Origin: Bariatricus massiliensis
Lineage (GTDB): Bacteria > Bacillota > Clostridia > Lachnospirales > Lachnospiraceae
DNA: 64,000 nucleotides
Reading direction: 5' to 3'
Assembly (NCBI RefSeq): GCF_900086725.1
Contig: NZ_LT574838.1
Span: forward strand, 498,986 to 562,985
Part shown: positions 24,373-32,561 of the stretch, piece by piece
How the letters are laid out: each line of letters begins with the position of its first letter
How positions within the stretch are numbered: position 1 is the stretch's first letter
Made by a program: the position numbers and the translations under genes
Notes under the pieces: model-generated
Database searches by the model: none
What the model was told of the DNA's origin: nothing
Seen by the model: only the letters and a program-made list of their open reading frames with translations

Positions 24373-25731
24373 TTACTGCAGATCACCCAGTCCGCCCATG
24401 ACAGCCGCCATGACTTTAATCTCATCGACCCATGACTGTATATGCTGGTGTTCGTTGGGCGCATGGATTCCCGCCGTCTCGCTGGAACATCCAAAGGTTG
24501 CCACCGGAATATTCTGCTCCTTGCAGAAAACAGGCATCGGCGTTGTCCCGGTCATCATATTATGTACAACCGGTTCTTCGAACATTTCTGTCAGGACATT
24601 TTTTACAATCCCAAAGAAGGGAGAATCCTGACTGGTGCTGTAAGCCGGCATGACAGACAGCTTTTCAACCTCTACGTCCGAAAATCCGTGTCTGTCAAGA
24701 TGCGCTCTCAACAATTCGAAAATCCGGTCCGGTTCCTGCCCCGGGACGAGACGGAAGTCCATCTTGGCGTCCGCGCGGCAGGGGACAATCGCTTTCTGTC
24801 CCTTCTCCGTATATCCGGAAGACATGCCGCAGATGTTGGCGGTCGGGGTAAAATAATATTTTTTCAGCATTTCTTCACCGGTGAGCCCGTTGATGAACCG
24901 GTCAACCCCAAACAGGTTTTTAACGTCTTCTTCTTTCAAGTTATCGTTTTTCAGATTTGCCAGTACATCTTCCCCCGGCTCTTTCACACCGTCATAGAAC
25001 CCTTCAATCAAAATATGGTCATTTTCATCTTTGATTGTCGCCAAGGCCCGCAGAAGCCTCCATGCCGCGTTTTCCAAAATAGGGGCAAAACGGGAATGTC
25101 CGTCATTATCCGCTGTTTTCACATGGAATTCTACATACAGCATCCCCTTGCTTCCAAGCGCGATTTCCGGCGCACCCCCCACTTCTTTTGTGCCCGTTTC
25201 CCAGTTAAAACCGTCGCACGTTAAAAGGTCAGGGTGTTCTTTGGCAAAAGATTCCAAATGGGGACTTCCCACTTCTTCCTCCCCTTCTACAAAGAATTTC
25301 ACACCGCACGGCAGGCTTTTGTACACCTTCTGCCACGCGTCTACCGCACAAAGCTTTGCCGCCAGCCCGTTCTTGTTGTCCGCGCATCCTCGTCCATACA
25401 TCACACCGTCACGGATGACCGCTCCGTAGGGATCGTCCTCCCAAAGCGCATGGTCTCCCTCCGGCTGTACGTCATAATGATCGTAAAATCCAAATGTATG
25501 CTCATTCTCACCTTTCATTTCTGCATAAATGATCGGGTTCCCGTCATTTTCAAACAATACCGGCTGTGCTCCCAGCGATTTCAACGAATCTTCCACCAAC
25601 TGAATCATCTCCGGGATTCCATGCCCGTTTGCCGCAATGCTGGGCTGGCGGACAAACTCCTGAAATTTACTGATATATTCCTGTTGATGTTCCTCAATAT
25701 ATTCAAAAACTTTTTTCACTCTGTCATTCAT
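24373..25731 (-). CDS. M20-family metallo-dipeptidase/deacylase
   Basis: This 452-residue cytoplasmic hydrolase has the M20 metal motifs FYDHYDVQP and GRGCADNKNG, the catalytic Glu pair in VEGEEEVGS, and a C-terminal metal His in HAPNEHQH. It belongs to the ArgE/DapE/dipeptidase group and cleaves an amide bond of a peptide or N-acyl amino acid. RBS AGGAG lies 9 bp upstream. It is the last gene of a run of AbgT transporter, opine-dehydrogenase-like enzyme and desulfidase-like protein, so it probably acts on a substrate imported by the AbgT protein. The exact substrate is unknown. Confidence 0.92.
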   Translation of the reverse strand: MNDRVKKVFEYIEEHQQEYISKFQEFVRQPSIAANGHGIPEMIQLVEDSLKSLGAQPVLFENDGNPIIYAEMKGENEHTFGFYDHYDVQPEGDHALWEDDPYGAVIRDGVMYGRGCADNKNGLAAKLCAVDAWQKVYKSLPCGVKFFVEGEEEVGSPHLESFAKEHPDLLTCDGFNWETGTKEVGGAPEIALGSKGMLYVEFHVKTADNDGHSRFAPILENAAWRLLRALATIKDENDHILIEGFYDGVKEPGEDVLANLKNDNLKEEDVKNLFGVDRFINGLTGEEMLKKYYFTPTANICGMSSGYTEKGQKAIVPCRADAKMDFRLVPGQEPDRIFELLRAHLDRHGFSDVEVEKLSVMPAYSTSQDSPFFGIVKNVLTEMFEEPVVHNMMTGTTPMPVFCKEQNIPVATFGCSSETAGIHAPNEHQHIQSWVDEIKVMAAVMGGLGDLQ

Positions 25732-25746
25732 TTTCCATAACTCCTT

Positions 25747-27318
25747 TTAAAGCAGGCAGAATGCCCCCGGTCCAAGTGGAAGGTCAATCAGCATCCAAAT
25801 TGCCAGCATAAGAATCCATGCCACTAATGTTGCGAGAGCGTACGGCATCATACATGACATCAACGTACCGAATCCACTCTTCTTATCGTATTTCTTTAAT
25901 GTCGCAAGCATAAACGCAAGGAATGGGAAAGCCGGAGAAATGATATTCGTACTTCCGTCACCAATCCTGTATGCAAGCTGTGTAAGCTCCGGAGTAATGT
26001 TGAGCTGCATCAGCATCGGCACAAATACCGGCGCGAAAATTGCCCATTTTGCAGATGCTGAACACATTAAAACATTACACAGACAGCAGATTAAGATAAA
26101 GAGAACAATCAGCATAATCGGAGGCATATTCAGCGTTTTCAAGAAAGATGCCCCTCTAAGGGCGATAATCCTGCCCATATTGCTTGAGCCAAAATAATCA
26201 ATAAACTGTGCCGCAAAAAACATGGTTACCATAAAGTTGGAGATGGAAGACATTCCCTTTGTCAGTGCGTTCACAACGTCATTACTGTTTTTAAAGACTC
26301 CTGAAAGGCGTCCGTAGACGATGGACGGCACTGCAAGCATGATTGCGATGAGCGGAACGACCGCCTGCATTAACGTAGAGCCTGCGATCAAATCACCTGT
26401 CTCCGGATTTCTCATAACAGAATTTTTTGGAATACAGATAATGACAAGGGCGGCAATCATCAGCAGAAGGACAATATTGGCAACCTTAAACGCGTGCTTC
26501 ATCTGTGGTGTGATTTCTTTCTCCTCCAGCGGGTCGCTTCCGTCGCCGTCCGCCGGATTGTATACTCCAAGCCTCGGGGATACCATTTTCTTATCCACTA
26601 ATGTTACAACAATAATCGTCACTATACAAGACGCCACCATAAAGTACATATTGGAAACCTGTGATACCGCGTAACCTGCGTCCACTGTGGATACGCTCGC
26701 CTGTGTCAGTCCGGTGAGGACAACATCTGTGTTCGCAATGATAACGTGGGATACGATACCCGCCGATACACCTGCAAATGACATGGCGATTCCCGCAACC
26801 GGATGCCGTTTCTGCGCTTTATAGATCATGGCCGCAAGCGGGACTAATACCAAAAATCCCAAGTTATCGGCAATGGAAGTCATAAGCCCGATAAAGATAA
26901 TAAACGGCGTCACCAGCTTGGCCGGTGCCTTTCCAACACTTGTCCTGATCAGTGTTTCAATGTAACCGGATTCCTGTGAAAGCCCGATTCCAAATATAAC
27001 TACGATAGTAGGCCCTATAATAGGGAAGTTAATAAAATTGGGAATCGCATTGTTGAGCATATAACGGATACCGTCTGCGCTCAGCAGATTAAATACTGTA
27101 AATGTTGTCATCTCCGTCTCGCCGGTGGCCGCGTTCAGCACCTCACCGGTGGCGTTCCATCCCATCAGGCTGCCAAGGCATGACAAAACAACAACGATGA
27201 CTGCCAGGCCCAAAAAGATAATAGTCGGCGCCGGCAATTTGTTTCCGGCAGCTTCGATCGCGTCAAGCACCCGGAACATCAATGACTTTTTCGTGGTTTC
27301 TTTTGTAGCTTTTTGCAT
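25747..27318 (-). CDS. AbgT-family transporter
   Basis: This 523-residue polytopic membrane protein has an AbgT-like start (two-helix hairpin around residues 30-50) and the conserved patches NNAIPNFINFPIIGP, GLSQESGYIETLIR and SIADNLGFLVLVPLAAMIY. The family imports p-aminobenzoyl-glutamate or similar N-acyl amino acids and dipeptides, and some members export antifolates. It lies 15 bp upstream of the M20 hydrolase gene, the classic AbgT/AbgAB-type pairing of uptake with amide cleavage. RBS GAGGAG is present. The substrate need not be p-aminobenzoyl-glutamate here, since the neighbours suggest a thiol or amino-acid derivative. Confidence 0.93.
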   Translation of the reverse strand: MQKATKETTKKSLMFRVLDAIEAAGNKLPAPTIIFLGLAVIVVVLSCLGSLMGWNATGEVLNAATGETEMTTFTVFNLLSADGIRYMLNNAIPNFINFPIIGPTIVVIFGIGLSQESGYIETLIRTSVGKAPAKLVTPFIIFIGLMTSIADNLGFLVLVPLAAMIYKAQKRHPVAGIAMSFAGVSAGIVSHVIIANTDVVLTGLTQASVSTVDAGYAVSQVSNMYFMVASCIVTIIVVTLVDKKMVSPRLGVYNPADGDGSDPLEEKEITPQMKHAFKVANIVLLLMIAALVIICIPKNSVMRNPETGDLIAGSTLMQAVVPLIAIMLAVPSIVYGRLSGVFKNSNDVVNALTKGMSSISNFMVTMFFAAQFIDYFGSSNMGRIIALRGASFLKTLNMPPIMLIVLFILICCLCNVLMCSASAKWAIFAPVFVPMLMQLNITPELTQLAYRIGDGSTNIISPAFPFLAFMLATLKKYDKKSGFGTLMSCMMPYALATLVAWILMLAIWMLIDLPLGPGAFCLL

Positions 27319-27332
27319 AACTCCTCATCTCC

Positions 27333-28409
27333 TTATCCTTTTATCTCTTCTTTTGAGAAATTCATACTATTCAAAGTGCGCCCGCACTTATAATAGTCCG
27401 TTTGATTTACTGCGGAAGCCATAGTAAGAAGGCTCTCCGCGATTGGCACCGCAATGTCCGCGGCCCTTGCCATGGAGACAAGCAATGCCGTCCCATATGG
27501 CGCGTCTTCCGAAATATAGCGGTGCTGCATGGAGGAAGGCCCTTTCAGGGATTTGAACAACCGCAGTCCCTCCGGCGTGTCTTCCTGCATCAGTGTGCGC
27601 ATCAATACTTCGCAGCTCTCACTATTGTAAAGCTCGAGTCCATAAGCGGAAAGTACTGCATTCCGCTCCCGCTCCAGCAGACGGAAAACAGAGATTACGG
27701 TTTCTGAGAGCCCATCCTCAAACAGGGCAAACTCTTCTTTTTTCCGCTCTATGTCCGCCACATTTAAAAGTGTCCCCGCAAGATGTGTGATTAAATTAGG
27801 GGAATTCAACACGGCTTCTATTACATTTTTGGCAGGTTCTGCCTTTAAAAGTCCCTCAAAACATTCCACGGCTTTCCTTGTGTCAGCTGCCGGATAAGCA
27901 GCTATTTTTTGAACTGCGGCAGGGAGGGCCACCACCACACAGCCCGGCTTAGTTATCCGGCATGCCCACAAATTCCCAGAAGTTTCCGCCGAAATAATTG
28001 TCGGCTTCTTATCTTGATATCCTTTCTGTTCGTAAAAAGCATCTAGTATCCTTCTCAAACACACTGCACCCAAATTTCCCGGGGTGAACAGTACCGCCTG
28101 TCCATCCTTTAGGACCGGTGCAATCAGGCTGGAAATCTCATTTTGTCTTTTACCCGATACGCATACGATGATATATTCTGCCCCTTTTACCGAATCGCAA
28201 ATGTCTGTCGTCATTCTATGTACCGGCACAGGTTCTGTAATCCCGAATGCCCCTTCACTTAAAATACCATGTTCTTCTATAAGCTTAAAATCTTCGAATT
28301 CTTCTTTCGCGTCACATAAAGTGACCGTTAATCCTTGCATTTCATACCATGCTGCCGTAGCCAGCCCGGTGGCCCCGCAGCCGATAATTGTTACGTTCTT
28401 CTTTGTCAT
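27333..28409 (-). CDS. NAD(P)-dependent octopine/nopaline (opine) dehydrogenase family protein
   Basis: This 358-residue protein has an N-terminal Rossmann fold (VTIIGCGATGLATAAWYE) and a second NAD-domain patch (FTPGNLGAVCLRRILD). The C-terminal helical opine dehydrogenase domain has SPNLITHLAGTLLN, where the Asn/His pair is typical of the catalytic region, and ERNAVLSAYGLEL. Family members reductively join or oxidatively split an amino acid and a 2-oxoacid. The ATG overlaps the stop of the upstream desulfidase-like gene (TAATGA), so they are translationally coupled. Release of an amino acid from an opine-like compound is inferred from the context. Confidence 0.85.
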   Translation of the reverse strand: MTKKNVTIIGCGATGLATAAWYEMQGLTVTLCDAKEEFEDFKLIEEHGILSEGAFGITEPVPVHRMTTDICDSVKGAEYIIVCVSGKRQNEISSLIAPVLKDGQAVLFTPGNLGAVCLRRILDAFYEQKGYQDKKPTIISAETSGNLWACRITKPGCVVVALPAAVQKIAAYPAADTRKAVECFEGLLKAEPAKNVIEAVLNSPNLITHLAGTLLNVADIERKKEEFALFEDGLSETVISVFRLLERERNAVLSAYGLELYNSESCEVLMRTLMQEDTPEGLRLFKSLKGPSSMQHRYISEDAPYGTALLVSMARAADIAVPIAESLLTMASAVNQTDYYKCGRTLNSMNFSKEEIKG

Positions 28410-29725
28410 TACTGTTTCTGCCTTTCTTCAAAGGTCATAAGCGGAAATATGTTTCTCTTTTCAAACAGCTGCCTGCATAATTCCCTGTCGCTGTCAACCA
28501 TAGCATAGAGGGACGTATGTCCCATTAAATCAATGGATTTATCTGCGTTTTCCGCAAGAACTCCCTGATTATTGGCGAGCCTGACGCCTTTAAGCGCTAG
28601 GTCAGCCGCTTCCAGCGCGACCCCTGTGCCGGAAGAAATCCGCATTGCGCATGCCAGTTTTGCACCGTCACAGACCACTCCAAAGATGTTGGGAATCGTC
28701 ATCTGAATCGCCGTCTCTGCCATCTCAAGACTGCCGCCTTGAAGAAAGACGCTTCCCGCCGCTACGCCCAGTGAGGCAGCCACCTCGCAGGAACACATGG
28801 CCGGTGATTTTCCCAGTCTTGAAATAACGGAAATTGCCGTCAGATAACTGAACGCACTCGCTCTGACCAGTTCACTCTCAGGAAGCTTTAAGTCTTCCGA
28901 CAGAGCAGCCAGAGGCATAGACGCAGCAATTCCTACGTTTCCCTTATTGCCGCAAGTCATCGCCGGATAGTTGACACCCGACATTCTCGCTTCGCATCCA
29001 GCCGCCGCATATGCCTTCGCTTTTTGCTTTGTATTTCCTTCCGCAGTCTCATACAGCACGGCCCCGATTCCCGCCCCTAATCTGCGATTGATGGTTTCCA
29101 TGGCCAAAGTCTTGTTTTTCAATGCGGCTTCTGCCATCAATGCAAGGTCTTCCTCTTCTGCCGTCTTTGCGAACTCGTAGAAATCCGCTATCCCATATTT
29201 TAAAATGGGAGCCGATGCCGTCTGCGCGGAAGGGTCCGCCTCGTGTTCCTCCAGCGCCACTCCGTCTCTTTCTTTCAGCACCAGCCCGTCGCTTCGTTCC
29301 ATCACAACGGCTCTTCCTGTCCCGATATCTGTCTCGATGGCAACATCCAAAAAAAATCCCAAGGCTTTCCTGTCCCACTGGGGAATCATTTCCACCAGTT
29401 CCGCTACCTCACGTGCTTTTACTTCCATCTCAGGATCAACATCTTTTAATACTTCCAGTCCCTGCTTAGGGTCCCCGCAAAGTGCGCCCAGCGCTACGGC
29501 CATCTCTGCCCCTAACATTTCGGAGCCGGGAAATGCCACGTCATCGATCTTGCAGCCAAATCCCCAGTCAACTTTCGCTGTGATTTTTTTGATTTTCCCG
29601 CCCCTTACTGCATCATACGCCTCCGCAGCCCCATAACAGATTCCGATAGGCCCTGTACAGCCAAGCGCCGGCTTCACCTCCTTATGCAGGATTGAAAGCA
29701 GTTCCTGATACGTTTCTTTTTCCAT
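28409..29725 (-). CDS. UPF0597/CyuA-like L-cysteine desulfidase (L-serine dehydratase alpha-like)
   Basis: This 438-residue protein has the family's Fe-S-binding Cys pattern: KPALGCTGPIGICYG near the start, YPAMTCGNKGNVGIAAS, MCSCEVAASLG and VVCDGAKLACAMR. Characterised relatives degrade L-cysteine to pyruvate, ammonia and sulfide with a labile [4Fe-4S] cluster. It is cytoplasmic. It comes first in the operon before the opine-dehydrogenase-like, AbgT and M20 genes, with a GntR-type regulator just upstream. A beta-elimination on a related thiol or serine compound is possible; sulfide released here could be recaptured by the cysteine synthase at 35.9 kb. Confidence 0.85.
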   Translation of the reverse strand: MEKETYQELLSILHKEVKPALGCTGPIGICYGAAEAYDAVRGGKIKKITAKVDWGFGCKIDDVAFPGSEMLGAEMAVALGALCGDPKQGLEVLKDVDPEMEVKAREVAELVEMIPQWDRKALGFFLDVAIETDIGTGRAVVMERSDGLVLKERDGVALEEHEADPSAQTASAPILKYGIADFYEFAKTAEEEDLALMAEAALKNKTLAMETINRRLGAGIGAVLYETAEGNTKQKAKAYAAAGCEARMSGVNYPAMTCGNKGNVGIAASMPLAALSEDLKLPESELVRASAFSYLTAISVISRLGKSPAMCSCEVAASLGVAAGSVFLQGGSLEMAETAIQMTIPNIFGVVCDGAKLACAMRISSGTGVALEAADLALKGVRLANNQGVLAENADKSIDLMGHTSLYAMVDSDRELCRQLFEKRNIFPLMTFEERQKQ

Positions 29726-29755
29726 ATCCTATATTCCTCCATCTTTTTATGACAT

Positions 29756-30430
29756 TCATTCTTTAAATGCGCCGTTCTCCCGCACAAATTGAAAATACTT
29801 TTTCATTTGGTTATAGGCGCGCTCGGAATCGTGTTCTTTGATCGCGTCGATAATCTCCCTGTGCATACTGTTGGAATTCCCTGCCAGCAAAAACATTGCG
29901 TCTTTACTTTCAATATTGGCGGCAATCACTTCCCGGAGTGCATTGAGCAGCTCCATCAGAACCACATTCCCGCTTGCTTTCGCAATCTCGGCATGAAACT
30001 CGATATCTCTCTTTTGCATAAACTCTGCCGTGATCCCGGGTTCTTTCATCTGCCATTCCAAACGTTCTAAATTTTGTATGACATTTTCATCCGCATATTC
30101 CGCCGCAAGCCGGATAGTCCCAAGTTCCAAAATTTCGCGGAGCTGTATCAAATCTTTTATTTTTCCAAATTCCATATCGATCAGTATATTGAGCGGGTCA
30201 ACAAGACATTCATTTACATGTTCGGAGACGAAGGTGCCTTCATTTGTCCGTGTCACCAGCTTTTTAGCCACCAGAGCCGTCATGCTCTCCCGAATCGTAG
30301 AGCGGCCCACCGCAAACCGTTCGGCAAGTTCCATCTCCGTGGGAAGCTTATCCCCCGGATTGAGTTGTCCGGTAATCATGCTTTCTAATTCCCTGAGAAC
30401 GTTATCCACAAGTTTTATTTTTTGAGCCAT
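29756..30430 (-). CDS. FadR-type GntR regulator (FCD domain), first of two paralogues
   Basis: This 224-residue regulator has an N-terminal winged HTH (PTEMELAERFAVGRSTIRES) and a C-terminal FCD ligand domain with the expected metal-binding positions in RDIEFHAEIAKAS and MHREIIDAI. The ligands of FCD regulators are small carboxylates or amino acids. It lies between the amidohydrolase gene (34 bp upstream) and the desulfidase-like gene (30 bp downstream), and probably controls this catabolic run. It is closely similar to the second regulator at 31855-32526, for example the EMELAERF-VGRST core and the NEGTFVS wing. RBS GGGGGTGAGG. Confidence 0.92.
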   Translation of the reverse strand: MAQKIKLVDNVLRELESMITGQLNPGDKLPTEMELAERFAVGRSTIRESMTALVAKKLVTRTNEGTFVSEHVNECLVDPLNILIDMEFGKIKDLIQLREILELGTIRLAAEYADENVIQNLERLEWQMKEPGITAEFMQKRDIEFHAEIAKASGNVVLMELLNALREVIAANIESKDAMFLLAGNSNSMHREIIDAIKEHDSERAYNQMKKYFQFVRENGAFKE

Positions 30431-30464
30431 TTATCCTCACCCCCTTTTCATCGGAACGGTTCTC

Positions 30465-31703
30465 TTACAGCGGAATGACCCGTCCTTCCTTCATAACAAA
30501 ATCACAGTCTCTGATTGCTTCCATGTCAGTTATCATATCTCTGTGCCATGCCGCAATATCCGCGGTTTTTCCAGCTGCGATCACTCCAATATCGTTTCTG
30601 TTGCAGATCTCTGCATTGACACTGGTGGCGGCCCGGAGTGTCTCAAGGGCGCTCACGCCGCTTTTCCTCCACGCTGTAAATTCTACCCAATGTTCATAAT
30701 TATGGAATTTGTCAATTAAATCCGTCCCATATCCCTTTTTCAAGTTGGACTCGAGAATCAACGCTCTTGTCTCCTTCAGCTGTGCGCCGTACAGCAGAGA
30801 TTTTCTCCTGCGCTGGGGGCTCATATATTCCAGTCCCTCTTCATTCGGGTGCACGACATCTTCCATTGGCCAATAGGTCGTCACAAGCTTCGTCCCGGCA
30901 TCTTCCATCATCTTAATGGTCTCACGGTCAATCAAAGAGCCGTGTTCAATACATTCTATCCCGAATTTCACCAGCTTCTGCACAAGCCGGGGACCGTATG
31001 CGTGGGCCGTGACCGGACAATGCAGCGCTTTCGCCGTCTGGAAAATTGCCTGCAGCTCCTCGTCGTCAAGTTGAATGTCATGAGGACCGTCATGGGGCGT
31101 CGCAAATCCTCCGGTGGCCATGATTTTTATGAAATCTGCCCCATATTTCACTTCTTTTCTTACTCTCATCTTGAAGAAGTCCGCGCCGTTGCCGATATAA
31201 ACGTCCGCGTTCTCCATCGCTTCTGAGAGATAAGGCGTATTTCTGTAAATAGATGAGAAGTCTGCGTGGCTTCCTGTTGTGCCAAGGCCATGGGGAGCGA
31301 CAATCAGTCTGGAAGCGTCAAACTGCCCTGTGTTGATAGAGTTTTTCAGAGCGAGAGAGCCATACCCGTTCAGCGTCACCCCTACAAGGCGGAGTGTCGT
31401 GAATCCTCTTTTTAACGACTCCTCTGCATTGTAAAGCATGTTCAAAAGGATTTCCTCGTCGGACATCATCGGAACACTTGGAAATGCACAAATCTCTCTG
31501 TGCTCAATGTGGGAATGTGCGTCGATAAGCCCCGGTGTGACGGTAAGATGTGAAAGGTCGATGACTTCTGCCCCGTCAGGTGCCGCAAAGTCTCTCCCTA
31601 CATCGATAATCTTGTCATCCTCCACAAGAATATTTACATTCTCCTTTAACTCAAGTTCCACACCGTCAAATAACTTTCCACATTTCAAAAAATACTTGCT
31701 CAT
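30465..31703 (-). CDS. Metal-dependent amidohydrolase (imidazolonepropionase/prolidase-like)
   Basis: This 412-residue amidohydrolase-superfamily enzyme has the HxH motif in GLIDAHSHIEH, a candidate carboxylated Lys in DFIKIMATGG, His ligands in CPVTAHAYG and CIEHGSLID, and a late Asp region (GYGTDLIDKF). Relatives hydrolyse Xaa-Pro or N-acyl dipeptides or cyclic amides; the specificity is not readable. The ATG at 31703 is used because GGAGGA lies 6 bp upstream; the longer ORF start has no RBS. It has its own promoter at 31764-31792 and heads the run toward the GntR, desulfidase and AbgT genes. Confidence 0.9.
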   Translation of the reverse strand: MSKYFLKCGKLFDGVELELKENVNILVEDDKIIDVGRDFAAPDGAEVIDLSHLTVTPGLIDAHSHIEHREICAFPSVPMMSDEEILLNMLYNAEESLKRGFTTLRLVGVTLNGYGSLALKNSINTGQFDASRLIVAPHGLGTTGSHADFSSIYRNTPYLSEAMENADVYIGNGADFFKMRVRKEVKYGADFIKIMATGGFATPHDGPHDIQLDDEELQAIFQTAKALHCPVTAHAYGPRLVQKLVKFGIECIEHGSLIDRETIKMMEDAGTKLVTTYWPMEDVVHPNEEGLEYMSPQRRRKSLLYGAQLKETRALILESNLKKGYGTDLIDKFHNYEHWVEFTAWRKSGVSALETLRAATSVNAEICNRNDIGVIAAGKTADIAAWHRDMITDMEAIRDCDFVMKEGRVIPL

Positions 31704-31763
31704 GGGATTCCTCCTTTTACTTTTTTCTTTCATCGGACATCTATTCTTCATTATCATACAATG

Positions 31764-31792
31764 AATCTATTATGTATTACCATGGAAGTCAA
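31764..31792 (-). promoter_or_regulatory. Promoter of the amidohydrolase-desulfidase-AbgT-M20 run
   Basis: On the minus strand TTGACT (31787-31792), a 17-bp spacer and TAGATT (31764-31769). The spacer includes ATGGTAATACAT, and CATTATCATACAATG (31749-31763) is an imperfect palindrome just after the -10. Either could be an operator for one of the two FadR-type regulators, which is inference. Confidence 0.6.
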
Positions 31793-31819
31793 GTGTTTTT
31801 CTGTGAAAAACAAAAAAAT

Positions 31820-31841
31820 CCCCGGAGCTTCTGCTCCGGGG
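31820..31841 (-). terminator. Rho-independent terminator after the second GntR regulator
   Basis: CCCCGGAGC (31820-31828), a TTCT loop and GCTCCGGGG (31833-31841) form a perfect 9-bp stem. On the minus strand it is followed by seven Ts (31812-31818). It cleanly ends the DUF5058/M20/FadR transcript before the next promoter. Confidence 0.9.
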
Positions 31842-31854
31842 CGTTACATCTTCT

Positions 31855-32526
31855 TTATTGGTATATGTGGCTGCGCTCTAAATATGTTTCCATTGACTCA
31901 TACGCTTTTGCTGGGTCATGCTTTTTAAGCGCATCTATGAGTTCTCCGTGAGACTCCAGCATGTCCGGAAGCACTTCCAGAACTCCATACGGATCTTCGG
32001 AATGCTGTACCATCACTTTTCTTACTGCATTTAAAAGTTCTACCAGCAGCTGGTTTCCCGTGGCTTCCACAATCTTATTGTGAAACTGTATATCAATATT
32101 CTGAAGTTTCAAGCCGTCTGCTCCCGGCTCGTGCATCTGCCAATTCAACTTTTCCAGCTCCTTGAGTTCCTCGTCTGTAATCCTCTCCGCCGCAATTCTT
32201 ATACATCCTAACTCGAGCAGCTTTCTCATCTCCACCAGATTTTCAAGATTGCCAATCTCCATATTCACGAGAAGGCTTAAAGGCTCGATCAGGCATCTGT
32301 TCACTTCTACTGAGACAAATGTCCCCTCATTTCTCCGGACGATAATCCCCTTAGCTGTCAAGGCTTTCATACTTTCCCGAACCGTAGACCTTCCAACTCC
32401 AAACCGCTCCGCCAATTCCATTTCCGGCGGTATCTTGTCCCCCGGCCTGAATTTTTCTATAATCATTTTTTCCAGTTCTTCTGTTATGCTGTCTGACAAT
32501 CTCTGTTTCTTTTTTGTTTCTTCCAC
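31855..32526 (-). CDS. FadR-type GntR regulator (FCD domain), second of two paralogues
   Basis: This 223-residue protein has the winged HTH PPEMELAERFGVGRSTVRES and an FCD domain with NIDIQFHNKIVEAT and ESHGELIDALKKHD. GTG start with GGGGAG 6 bp upstream. It is the last gene of the locus DUF5058, partner, M20 hydrolase, regulator, and presumably senses the imported substrate or its product. The strong similarity to the regulator 1.4 kb away points to a local duplication with divergence, each copy now next to a different hydrolase set. Confidence 0.92.
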   Translation of the reverse strand: MEETKKKQRLSDSITEELEKMIIEKFRPGDKIPPEMELAERFGVGRSTVRESMKALTAKGIIVRRNEGTFVSVEVNRCLIEPLSLLVNMEIGNLENLVEMRKLLELGCIRIAAERITDEELKELEKLNWQMHEPGADGLKLQNIDIQFHNKIVEATGNQLLVELLNAVRKVMVQHSEDPYGVLEVLPDMLESHGELIDALKKHDPAKAYESMETYLERSHIYQ

Positions 32527-32561
32527 TTGTTTCTCCCCACTATCTGCTTAATTTATGTATA

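Noticed and set aside
24442..25224. 260-codon plus-strand ORF inside the M20 gene
   Set aside because: Shadow of the M20 coding frame, no RBS.
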